Origin: Limnoglobus sp.
GTDB lineage: Bacteria > Planctomycetota > Planctomycetia > Gemmatales > Gemmataceae
Length of the DNA: 14,812 bases
NCBI GenBank assembly: GCA_025353985.1
Contig: JANXNT010000880.1
Span: 1-14,812 of the forward strand
Direction of reading: 5' to 3'
A program made the position numbers and the translations under genes. This document shows positions 1-7,962 of the stretch, in pieces. The notes under the pieces are model-generated. The model searched no databases. It was given only the letters and a program-made list of their open reading frames with translations, and was not told the origin of the DNA. The stretch's first letter is position 1, and every line of letters begins with the position of its first letter.

Positions 1-926
1 GGTCGCACCATGTGGTACGCAACTTGGTCGTTGACTTCGACGTATTCGCTCGCCGTCACTGAGTCTTTGAGGTCGCTGAGGAACGCCCGGCGATCTTGTT
101 CAGTGAAGCCGCCACCGACGTGCCCGAGCACGTGCAAGAAGCCGTCTTGCCGCATCACCGCGAGTAGCAAATCGTGGATCATGCCGTGGCGATCGTCGAC
201 GCCTTCGGTGAAGCCGATCACCACGGCATCGAGCGTGTGTCGCGGCTTCACTTTGAACATGCCGGCGCTATCGCTGCGGGCGATCAACCCTTCGGCCCCG
301 CCGTTCACCCACGCCTTGAACTGCTTGGCAATGTCGCCGCCGTCTTTGATCCAGTGCGCCTCTGGCAACACGACGCGCGTGCAGCCTTTGAAGAGCGTTT
401 CGAGCTTGGCCCACGTGTCGCGAAAGACGGCCGTCGGCGGCGTGCCGTCGATTTCGATGATGTCGAACGGCGCGAAGTGCAGGCCGTCGAGTTCGGCTTT
501 CGTTGCCGGTTGGCGGGCGACGCGGCTCACATCGTGAACGCGCCCGCGTTTGCCATCGGGCCGCGAGTAATACAGTTCCCCCGCGAAGAGCGCCTTCTGA
601 ATGCCCGCCGCTTTGAGCTTGTCTGCCGCTTCTTTTTCGAGTGCCAAACCGGCGCGAACGGTGCCACCCGGATTGACGAGGATCGCCTCGCCATCTTCGT
701 ACGCCAGCACGCTGAACTCGCCATCGATTTTCAGCGTCACGTGATAGTCTGCTGACGACAACCGCTTCGGCACATCCGCGGCTTCGAGCGGGATCATTCG
801 CGATGCCGTGTGCCGTTTGTAATCTTGCGTCCGCGTAAGCAGCGTCGGATCGACGAGCGCCGCCGGGGTGCCAACGGAGTAGCCCGCGAGCTTGATTTCC
901 AGCTTATCTTTGCGAACGAGACTCAT
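1..926 (-). CDS. ATP-dependent DNA ligase, partial (C-terminus beyond the window)
   Basis: Translating the minus strand from ATG at 926 gives 308 open codons to the window edge. The nucleotidyltransferase motifs of ATP-dependent ligases are in order: motif I KIDG (residues 66-69, with K66 as the expected AMP-accepting lysine), motif III around AGELYY (E117), motif IIIa FAPFDII (151-157), motif IV AEGLIAR (211-217) and motif V FKVKP (224-228). After motif V the chain enters what should be the OB-fold domain. Such enzymes seal nicks using ATP, and bacteria use them in repair besides the NAD-dependent LigA. About 60 residues precede motif I, so there is no large N-terminal DNA-binding domain. 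The start is supported by AGAGGA four bases upstream. The gene lies 47 bp downstream of a 238-residue unknown gene on the same strand, which suggests co-transcription. The family call is firm. The subfamily, and any C-terminal fusion, cannot be judged from this window. Confidence 0.88.
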   Translation of the reverse strand, partial: MSLVRKDKLEIKLAGYSVGTPAALVDPTLLTRTQDYKRHTASRMIPLEAADVPKRLSSADYHVTLKIDGEFSVLAYEDGEAILVNPGGTVRAGLALEKEAADKLKAAGIQKALFAGELYYSRPDGKRGRVHDVSRVARQPATKAELDGLHFAPFDIIEIDGTPPTAVFRDTWAKLETLFKGCTRVVLPEAHWIKDGGDIAKQFKAWVNGGAEGLIARSDSAGMFKVKPRHTLDAVVIGFTEGVDDRHGMIHDLLLAVMRQDGFLHVLGHVGGGFTEQDRRAFLSDLKDSVTASEYVEVNDQVAYHMVR

Positions 927-973
927 GATGTCCTCTGCAATTGTGTTGGTCTTGCGGGTGCAAACGAACGCGA

Positions 974-1690
974 TTACACGACCGGGGCAGGCGGTTCGGG
1001 TGCCTTGAGTTCGATGTTCGACAGGTGCAACAACAGCAAATATTCGTTGCCGCGCGTGCGGCCTTCGAGGAAGCCGCGATACGCCGTCGCCCCGCGTCGC
1101 AGGATCAGTGGAAGGTTCGATTTCGGCCCCGCGCCGAGCAAAAGCAGGCTTTGTTTGGCTTCGAGTTCCTTCGCGATGTCGAACAGGAAGTCGTACGTCA
1201 GGCCGTTAATGTGAACGAGTTGCAACTTGCTGACCATGACGAACTTGTTGAACACGTCTTTCTTCGCGAGTAGTTTACCGCTGTATAGCAACGGCTGATC
1301 CGGAGACACGTTCGGCACCGGCAGTTTCTTCGGGCGGCGAAGTTTCTCGCTACCATCGGGGTTGCGAACGACTTCGACTTGGTTGACGCCATATACGACT
1401 TGGCGCTCCGAGTTCACGTACACCCGCGAGGTTTCGCGCAAGTATCGCCCGACGCTTTCGAGGTCGATCTCGGGGTCCGTATCCGCAATCGCTTCCGCCA
1501 CTTTTTCCGGCGTGCCATACTTTTGCAGAAGGGCATCGTAATCGCGGTCGATCGTGCCTTTCAGAATCTTCGCAGAAGTCGCGACGCGATCTTCGACATC
1601 GATCCACCACATCCGCATCGGCACGCGAACACTCTCGGCCACCACCGAAGCGTCGCGACCTTTGCTGTTGGAAATCGCAATTTGCGGCAT
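974..1690 (-). CDS. Conserved-looking soluble protein of unknown function, ligase neighbour
   Basis: This is a 238-residue protein that I do not recognise. It has no signal peptide and no convincing membrane segment. The N-terminal part contains MWWIDVEDRV (residues 27-36) and a charged helical stretch (about 45-90). A basic, proline-rich linker follows (about 113-132, including RRPKKLPVP). The C-terminal half is the most structured part: HINGLTYDFLFDIAKELE (160-177), then LLLLGAGPKSNLPLILRRG (182-200) and RGFLEGRTRGNEYLLLLHLS (205-224). The GAGPKSN segment looks like a tight loop but is not a Walker A motif. I chose ATG at 1690 because GAGGT lies four bases upstream; a TTG at 1741 would add 17 residues without a better ribosome site. 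The gene sits between an MMPL transporter gene (89-bp gap) and an ATP-dependent ligase gene (47-bp gap) on the same strand. The ligase is the likelier functional partner, by inference only. Confidence 0.75.
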   Translation of the reverse strand: MPQIAISNSKGRDASVVAESVRVPMRMWWIDVEDRVATSAKILKGTIDRDYDALLQKYGTPEKVAEAIADTDPEIDLESVGRYLRETSRVYVNSERQVVYGVNQVEVVRNPDGSEKLRRPKKLPVPNVSPDQPLLYSGKLLAKKDVFNKFVMVSKLQLVHINGLTYDFLFDIAKELEAKQSLLLLGAGPKSNLPLILRRGATAYRGFLEGRTRGNEYLLLLHLSNIELKAPEPPAPVV

Positions 1691-1779
1691 AGCAACCTCG
1701 AATGAGACGCGGCGGATCGAATGGTACAGGCTTTCTAACAAAATGCGCGTGAACTGGCGATGGGCGGCGATCTGTTCGT

Positions 1780-4494
1780 TTACGATGCGGTGATGCGTTC
1801 GCGGGAGATCGCGGGTTTTGCGGAAGTCTCGGATTGCAGTTTTCGTTCGTCGAACAATCGTAAGAGTGCGGGCAATAACACGAGTGCGGCGATCATGCAG
1901 AAGGTGACGCCGAGCGTGAGCGCGAGGCCGAGGCTGGCCATGCCGCGGTGCCGTGCGAGGATGAGCGTGCCGAAACCGAGGATCGTCGTTAAGCCCGCGA
2001 CGGCGATGCCGCGACCGGTGGCCGCACCGAGGCGATAGAGTTTTCCGGGTGCTTTTTCCGCGTAATCGTGCAGAACGTGTACGCCGTTATCGACGCCGAC
2101 GCCGACGATCAACGGTAGCGCAATGAGGTTCGCGGGGTTGAGTGGGATACCCGCGAAGCCCATGACACCGAGCGTGGCCACGATGCCAATGATGAGCGGA
2201 AACAGCCCGCACAACAGCGGCCGTAACCCACGCAGATCGAGCCACAACACGATGACGATGACGATAATCGCGAACAGCCCCGCTCGTTCGAAGCCATTTT
2301 TCATCTGCCGTAAACCTTCGAGCGTGCGATACGATTTCCCCGTCGCTTCGGGGTCGACGGTCTTTGCGGCATCGGTGTAGCGTTCGAGTGCGGGGAAGTC
2401 CCATAGCGATTCTTTCGCGAAGGCCCGCACGAGATATTCGCCATTCTTGCCGATGTAGCGTTCGCGAAACTCTGCGGGCAACTCGTGAGCCGCAATCGGC
2501 TTAGGCTGGCTGACTTCCTTCAACAACCGCAGATCGGCGAGCAGGTCCGCTTTCAATCGGCGGTCGAATTCTTTGATGCGAACGTCTGCCGTGGGCTGCG
2601 TTAATTCCGTGCGGATCGTGGCGGGGATCGCCGCCGGTTGCAATTGCCCATATCGGTCGAGCATCCGTTGCAGGCTACTCGGGTCGGTCGCCATCGGTTC
2701 GGGCAACATACTCGGCAACCGCGACAATTTCGCTTGAATCGTAGACAGTGTTATCAGTTTTTGATCTTGATCCGATGGCACGAGCACGACGGCATCGACG
2801 ACGCGACCGACCCCGGGAAGTGCCTCGTACTTCGCCCGCAATGCGATCGCTTCTTCGCGACTTTTCGCAATGCTCAGCGCATCCCACGTGGCACCGGCGG
2901 CATGTTCGATCAGTTCGCGTTCCCAATTCACCGAGTCGAGGCCATCGGCTTGCATGTTCAACAAATTCGAATCGTACGTGACTCGCCCCGCGAACCCCGC
3001 ACAAAGTATCGCGATGCCGATACCGATGCCCAACACCCAACGTGGCCGCGACGACAAATACGGAAAGAATGGCCGCCCCGCCGCCGGGAACGCGAGGATG
3101 TTCGGGTTATCTTTGACGTGGAGTTTCGCCGAACGCCTTTCGAGCAAAACGATGCACGCCGGTAGCAAGGTAATGCACGCGAGCGCACAGAACAGCACGC
3201 CGAAGCCCGCGATCCAGCCGAGTTCCGCAACGGCTTTGAAGTCGGCTACCATCGTGGCAAAGAACGCGAGCGATGTCGTGGCCGCTGCCGTCACGATACT
3301 CGGCCCCGCATGGCGTGCGGTTTCCATTGCGGCATCGTGCGGGCTTCGCCCCATGCGGCGTTCTTCGTCGTAGCGGGCTACCCAGAGTACGCCGTAATCG
3401 CCCATGCCGATAATCATGACTGCGAAGGTCGACGAAAGGATGTTCAAATGGCCGACGGTCAGCGTGGCCCAACCGAGCGCCCACGCGGTCCCAGCCAACA
3501 ACGTACCAACGGTGAGCAGCGGATAGCGGAACCCGCGATAGACTACGAGATACAGCAGTGCCACGCCGATGAGCGCGAGCCACGAGACGAATGTCGAGTC
3601 TTCGTCGGAGGCGACCATCTCATCGGTTTCGAGGACGGGCAAACCGGTTAGGCCGAATGTCAGACCGGGGTGTTTTAAACGCATATCGGCAAGAATCGCC
3701 CGTGCCGCTTCGCACGCCACCTTCGCAGGTGTGAACGATTCCAGAGCTTTTTTCGGGCGAGCTAACACGAGCGCGAGTGCGCCATCGTGCGTGAAAAAAT
3801 ATTGCGGCTCGGTGAGCGTACGGCCTTCATCGCGACGCCCACCCACTGCCCACGGGTTTTGGTAATCCGTCGGGTTTTGCAACGATACCGAGGCTTGTTG
3901 CAAAATCGCGGGCAGTTGCGCGAGCAGGTCGTTATCCGCTTTAGATAAAGTACGGCCCGCTTGTTTGCCTTCGGCTGCCACCGTCGCCTGCGCGAGCAGT
4001 GCTTGCAATGAAAGTGCCTGCCAGCTGACATCCCCGAAGCGACCGAGGAGCGGAGACATGCCATCGAGGCGTTTATCGATGGCGGCGAGGTCGTCTTGCG
4101 ATAAGTACAGCAATGAGCGCGGGTGGAGCGGCCGTAGATCGACTTTGTGAAAAACGCGGTCGAACAAATCGGATCGCTTCTGAAGTTCGGCGGCGACATC
4201 GTCCGCAGCCGCCTGCATCCGCTTGCGATCCGTTCCCTTCACGACCACGATCATGTCGTCGTCATCGCCGAAGGCGTCCAGGTATTTCTGCCATTGCTTC
4301 TGGCACTCTTTTTCTGCACTCAGAAGGTCGTTGCGTTGCGTGTGATATTCGAGTTTGGCGTACGAAAGCCAAATCGAACCCGCGATGGCCGCCGCCCCGA
4401 GTGCCAGCACCAAACGCGGGGCACGCAGGACCATCGCCACCAAAGCGGCAACAGCGATAGCCATCCGACTGGGGGCGTCCATTGCCCGTGACAT
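1780..4494 (-). CDS. MMPL/RND-family membrane transporter, HpnN-like
   Basis: This is a 904-residue polytopic membrane protein with the duplicated architecture of MMPL/RND exporters. The order is a short cytoplasmic N-terminus, TM1 (about residues 26-44), a large extracytoplasmic domain, a TM block, a second large extracytoplasmic domain (opening with SNLLNMQADGLDSVNWERE) and a second TM block. Each TM block carries an acidic residue where RND pumps place their proton relay: GMGDYGVLWVARYDEE in the first and VGVDNGVHVLHDY in the second. HpnN proteins of this layout move hopanoids to the outer membrane in other bacteria, and some planctomycetes make hopanoids. No hopanoid gene is visible here, so the substrate is inference. 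The start at 4494 is supported by AAGGAG four bases upstream; an in-frame start at 4584 would add 30 residues lacking membrane character. The gene is divergent from the SWIM-MoxR-VWA operon and may head a unit with the two downstream minus-strand genes. Confidence 0.87.
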   Translation of the reverse strand: MSRAMDAPSRMAIAVAALVAMVLRAPRLVLALGAAAIAGSIWLSYAKLEYHTQRNDLLSAEKECQKQWQKYLDAFGDDDDMIVVVKGTDRKRMQAAADDVAAELQKRSDLFDRVFHKVDLRPLHPRSLLYLSQDDLAAIDKRLDGMSPLLGRFGDVSWQALSLQALLAQATVAAEGKQAGRTLSKADNDLLAQLPAILQQASVSLQNPTDYQNPWAVGGRRDEGRTLTEPQYFFTHDGALALVLARPKKALESFTPAKVACEAARAILADMRLKHPGLTFGLTGLPVLETDEMVASDEDSTFVSWLALIGVALLYLVVYRGFRYPLLTVGTLLAGTAWALGWATLTVGHLNILSSTFAVMIIGMGDYGVLWVARYDEERRMGRSPHDAAMETARHAGPSIVTAAATTSLAFFATMVADFKAVAELGWIAGFGVLFCALACITLLPACIVLLERRSAKLHVKDNPNILAFPAAGRPFFPYLSSRPRWVLGIGIGIAILCAGFAGRVTYDSNLLNMQADGLDSVNWERELIEHAAGATWDALSIAKSREEAIALRAKYEALPGVGRVVDAVVLVPSDQDQKLITLSTIQAKLSRLPSMLPEPMATDPSSLQRMLDRYGQLQPAAIPATIRTELTQPTADVRIKEFDRRLKADLLADLRLLKEVSQPKPIAAHELPAEFRERYIGKNGEYLVRAFAKESLWDFPALERYTDAAKTVDPEATGKSYRTLEGLRQMKNGFERAGLFAIIVIVIVLWLDLRGLRPLLCGLFPLIIGIVATLGVMGFAGIPLNPANLIALPLIVGVGVDNGVHVLHDYAEKAPGKLYRLGAATGRGIAVAGLTTILGFGTLILARHRGMASLGLALTLGVTFCMIAALVLLPALLRLFDERKLQSETSAKPAISRERITAS

Positions 4495-4668
4495 GCGACT
4501 CCTTCGCAGAGAATTCTCAGTTCGCACGCAAGTTAGGGCATTTTCCCAATCGCTGCAATCCCAAGCGAAGTCGCCCACCGACATTGCAACCGACTGCCGT
4601 GCCGCGTAGATACTTCCCTAACTCATTACTTCTCTCAACCGCCTTACGGTTACACCCGGAGCGGACGA
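4495..4668. promoter_or_regulatory. Divergent intergenic region with weak promoter candidate
   Basis: This 174-bp gap separates divergent start codons, so promoters for both directions should lie here. The best plus-strand match is TTGCAA (4584-4589), 17 bases, then TAGATA (4607-4612), placing transcription start about 50 bases before the SWIM gene. Both boxes are imperfect. A small hairpin, AACCG-CCTTA-CGGTT (4637-4651), falls in that predicted leader. On the minus strand a 10-bp perfect palindrome, GAGAATTCTC (4509-4518), sits just upstream of the transporter ribosome site and could be a regulator site or chance. I found no convincing minus-strand promoter. Confidence 0.35.
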
Positions 4669-6120
4669 ATGATCGCAATCGACGATGCCTACGTGGATTC
4701 TGCGGCCCCGAACGCAGATGCGGCCAAGAATGGTCGCGGTTTGGTCGCCAAGAACAAGATGGCGAATTTGCACATTTCGGACGATGGCAATTTGATCTTC
4801 GGCGAATGCCAGGGCAGTGGCAAACTGCCGTACAAAATCTCGTGCGACTTCACCCGTGCGGACCAGCCGACGCACCGTTGCAACTGCCCCAGCCGGCAAC
4901 TCCCGTGCAAACAGTGTTTGGCACTGATGTACGCTTACGGCCAAAAGAAGCCGTTCACCGTCGCCGAAGTACCGCTGGACCTTCAAGCGAAACGCGAGAA
5001 GCTGACTGCCCGCGTCGAGAAGAAAGCCGTTGATGCCGAGACGCCGAAGGTCGTGAACCAGGCCGCGCTCGGCAAGAAGATTCAGGCACAACTTTCGGGC
5101 ATCGATGTTCTGGAAAAACTGACGCACGATCTCGTGCGGTTGGGTATCGGCAACATGAACGCGAAGTTGGCCGCCGATGTCGAGAAACAGGCGAACCAAC
5201 TCGGCGATGCGTATATTCCCGGTGGGCGGTCCGCACTTCACCGCTACACGCAATTGTTCTCCGATGAGGATGGCAAGTTCACCGACCAAACCGGTGGCAA
5301 AGCCGAACGCATCCACACCGAGGCTCTCGATCAACTTTGTCGGCTGCACGCAATTATCAAGCAGGGCCGGGCGTACCTTTCGAAGCGGCTCGAAGACCCG
5401 GCGCTGCCCGTGCCCACCGATACCGCAATTGCCGCGTGGCTCGGTCATGCGTGGCAACTCGCGGAACTGAAAGCCGCCGGGTTGGTCGAAGCCAATACCG
5501 AACTCGTGCAACTCGCGTTCAATTCTCACGACGACCGTGCCCGCCAGGAGTTCATCGACACGGGAATCTGGATGACGCTAGGCAATGGCCGCATCCGCGT
5601 TACGCAGACATTGCGACCATACAAAGCCGCGAAGCACATCAAGAGCGAAGATAGTTTCTTTCAGGTGGCGTGCGTCAAAGACTTGTGCGTGTACCCCGGC
5701 GGCGTGAACCCGCGCGTGCGTTGGGACGCCATGCTCCCGCGCCCTGCTGAGCCGAAAGACCTGGCCACGATTCGCGGGCACGGCCAGACCGATTTTGCGG
5801 CGGCGATCAAGGAAGTCAAAGGTTCGCTGAAAGGGGCGTTGGCGGACAAAACGCCGATCCTCGCGCTGAACTTCATAACGATCGGGCGCGTCGATGGCAC
5901 ATTCGTGGCCGAGGATGCGAAGGGCGAGCGATTGGTGCTCACCGATCTCGGCATGGCGGAAGAGCCAGCGAGTTGCCACCTGTTGCCGTTACTGCCCGAC
6001 GAGGCACTGAGCGGGCAGACGCTGATCGCACGCTTTCGCCACGATCTGACCACGCGAAAATTGCAGATCAAACCGCTGAGCATCGTCACGACGAACGCGG
6101 TCGTTCGGCTGACGCTGTGA
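4669..6120 (+). CDS. SWIM zinc-finger protein, YehQ-like
   Basis: This 483-residue protein opens the five-gene run. Residues about 30-90 hold a SWIM-type zinc finger. MANLHISDDG and ECQGSGKLPYKISCDF lead into the cysteine core CNCPSRQLPCKQC (C71, C73, C80, C83). SWIM fingers normally follow CxC...CxH and bind DNA or protein. Here the expected histidine position is Q82, with C83 next to it. The remaining 390 residues contain helical and mixed segments typical of the longer SWIM proteins in MoxR/VWA gene groups, with no further motif I can name. E. coli YehQ is the nearest characterised-by-name relative; its function is unknown. The ATG at 4669 has GGAG nine bases upstream. The stop is 37 bp before the HEAT gene. 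A long opposite-strand open frame (4618-5529) overlaps it and is a coding shadow. The family call is firm. Whether the finger still binds zinc is uncertain. Confidence 0.87.
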   Translation: MIAIDDAYVDSAAPNADAAKNGRGLVAKNKMANLHISDDGNLIFGECQGSGKLPYKISCDFTRADQPTHRCNCPSRQLPCKQCLALMYAYGQKKPFTVAEVPLDLQAKREKLTARVEKKAVDAETPKVVNQAALGKKIQAQLSGIDVLEKLTHDLVRLGIGNMNAKLAADVEKQANQLGDAYIPGGRSALHRYTQLFSDEDGKFTDQTGGKAERIHTEALDQLCRLHAIIKQGRAYLSKRLEDPALPVPTDTAIAAWLGHAWQLAELKAAGLVEANTELVQLAFNSHDDRARQEFIDTGIWMTLGNGRIRVTQTLRPYKAAKHIKSEDSFFQVACVKDLCVYPGGVNPRVRWDAMLPRPAEPKDLATIRGHGQTDFAAAIKEVKGSLKGALADKTPILALNFITIGRVDGTFVAEDAKGERLVLTDLGMAEEPASCHLLPLLPDEALSGQTLIARFRHDLTTRKLQIKPLSIVTTNAVVRLTL

Positions 6121-6157
6121 CGCTTTCCCAGACATATTCCTGCGACGGGGTTCGACC

Positions 6158-7930
6158 ATGAGTATCGCCGTTTTGAATCAGGTCTACGACGAAGCCAGCC
6201 GGTTGGCGGTGGCGGGCAGTGTGGTCGCGCAAGGCGACTTCCGGCTCAAGAAACTGCTCGCGCCGCTGGACACCGCCGGGGCGAAGGCACCCGTGTTCGC
6301 GAAGGTCGCCGATTGCGTGCGGGCCGTCGTCGAGGGGCCGGAGAATAAGTCGGCCGAGAGTCTGCTCGAACTTACGTCGATCGTGTCGGCAGTGCTTTAT
6401 ACGCAGGGCGAAACCGGGCTGGCGGGTACGCTCGAACGCATCGAGACGACCGACCTCGGCGGCGCGATGGTGCAGACGAGTGCGCGGCTCCTCAAGCCGT
6501 TGCTCGAAGCGCTGACTAGCACCGGCTCCGGTCGCATCGAACTCGTGAAGGACGCCTTCGAACGCGGTGCGTTCCGCGACTTGCGTTTGGTGAGGGCGGC
6601 ACTCGCGGGGCTGGACGATCCGTACTCGGAGATCGCCGAATTTCTGATGAAAAACGTGCTGCCAACGTACGGCCAATCGATCTTGCAAGAACTGCGAAAC
6701 AGCTACGACCCGAAAGGCACGAAGGGCCACCCGCGCCGCCTCAAGTTGATGCACAACGCCGACCCGGTCGGCGCTCGCGAACTCGTCGTGCAGGCGCTCG
6801 ATGTTGGCTCGAAAGAAGTGCGCGTGGCAGCGATCAGTTGCCTCCGGGCGAAGGAAGATCTTTCGTTTCTAATCGAACAGGCTTCGGCGAAAGCACAGGA
6901 TGTTCGCGAGGCGGCATATCAATCGCTATCGACGCTCGACGAACCCGAGGCAGTCGCACTGTTCGCGAAAGCGATCACCGGCAAAGACCACCTGCACGCG
7001 ATCCAGTCGATCGTGCAGGGCAAGAGCGAGAAACTGGCCACGTTGTTGATCGCCGAAGTACGCAGCGGCATCGCAGAATTGCCAACGCTGAAGGACAAGA
7101 AAATCATCTCGGAACGTGCGACCCGAGTCACGTATTTGCTTCGAGCTTTGCCCGATAAAGACCACGCCGCCACCGACTCGCTCGTGCTCGAGCTTTTCAA
7201 AAATCGTGCCGAGATCGCGAAGGTGAAGGGCGAAAATTATTCGGGTTCGGATGTCGTCGAGGAAGTGATCCGCTCGCTGTCGAACGGGTCGAAGTCGCTG
7301 CAACTCGTAATTGCCCACGCCCACGCGGAATTCGATGCAGACGGACTGAATACCTCTGTTGGGGCCGCTACGCAGTGCCTGTCACCTACTGATATGTACG
7401 ACCAATTTGCGCCATATTTGACGGCGAAAACCGACGCGAAGAAAAAGGGCAAAGACGGCACCACCGCGAAGCGAGAAGCCGTCATCCATGCGATTTGTGG
7501 TTACCGGAACTACTGGTATTGGCGGAATGAAAATCGAACGGAATTCGACCCGCGTTGGCTCGATTTAGCGGTCAAAATTCAGAGCGTCAGTCTGATCCAC
7601 ACGGTGGGCCGAGCGAATCACCCCGCGACGGAAGCGTTCCTGCGAGCCGAGTTCGACGCGAAAATCAAAACCGCCAAGGACCATAATCCGCTACAAGAAA
7701 TCGTCTTCGCGATGGTGCGGTTTCAGCACCCGTACGCCACGGATGCCTTGCTGGCCGCGGTCGGGAAGATCAGCGGTAAAAACCGATACGAACTCTATTA
7801 TTACATGCGTCTGATATCCGAGATGCCAAAGTCCGCGATCCCGCAACTCGAAGCGTTCGTACCGACATTAAAAGACGGCGAAGCCGACCGCTGGCTCGAA
7901 GCGATTCAAGAACTCCGCGACAAAAAGTAA
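6158..7930 (+). CDS. HEAT-repeat scaffold protein of the MoxR/VWA cluster
   Basis: This is a 590-residue, almost wholly alpha-helical protein with no signal peptide or membrane segment. Helical pairs of HEAT/armadillo type are clearest in the middle, around residues 205-290: GARELVVQALDVGSKEVRVA, then SFLIEQASAKAQDVREAAYQ, then AVALFAKAITGKDHLHAIQS. Each has the pattern of hydrophobic helix, turn, DVR-type residues, helix. A second helical array fills the C-terminal third, separated by a lysine-rich linker near residues 425-440 (DAKKKGKDG) and an aromatic patch, YRNYWYWRNE. HEAT arrays are protein-binding scaffolds, so it probably bridges cluster components or a substrate (inference). It lies 37 bp after the SWIM gene and 32 bp before the MoxR gene, in the same direction. 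To my knowledge the E. coli yehL-yehM-yehP-yehQ group has no equivalent. The ribosome site before ATG 6158 is weak (GGGG), which fits translation from within an operon. Confidence 0.8.
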   Translation: MSIAVLNQVYDEASRLAVAGSVVAQGDFRLKKLLAPLDTAGAKAPVFAKVADCVRAVVEGPENKSAESLLELTSIVSAVLYTQGETGLAGTLERIETTDLGGAMVQTSARLLKPLLEALTSTGSGRIELVKDAFERGAFRDLRLVRAALAGLDDPYSEIAEFLMKNVLPTYGQSILQELRNSYDPKGTKGHPRRLKLMHNADPVGARELVVQALDVGSKEVRVAAISCLRAKEDLSFLIEQASAKAQDVREAAYQSLSTLDEPEAVALFAKAITGKDHLHAIQSIVQGKSEKLATLLIAEVRSGIAELPTLKDKKIISERATRVTYLLRALPDKDHAATDSLVLELFKNRAEIAKVKGENYSGSDVVEEVIRSLSNGSKSLQLVIAHAHAEFDADGLNTSVGAATQCLSPTDMYDQFAPYLTAKTDAKKKGKDGTTAKREAVIHAICGYRNYWYWRNENRTEFDPRWLDLAVKIQSVSLIHTVGRANHPATEAFLRAEFDAKIKTAKDHNPLQEIVFAMVRFQHPYATDALLAAVGKISGKNRYELYYYMRLISEMPKSAIPQLEAFVPTLKDGEADRWLEAIQELRDKK

Positions 7931-7962
7931 CCCGCACACCCACCGAAACGAGCGTCCGTATC

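Noticed and set aside
4495..4584. Upstream start adding 30 residues to the MMPL transporter
   Set aside because: The internal ATG at 4494 has an AAGGAG site at proper spacing, and the added residues do not resemble family sequence.
4618..5529. 303-codon open frame on the minus strand
   Set aside because: It lies antisense inside the SWIM gene, has low-complexity composition and matches no family. It is a GC-driven coding shadow.
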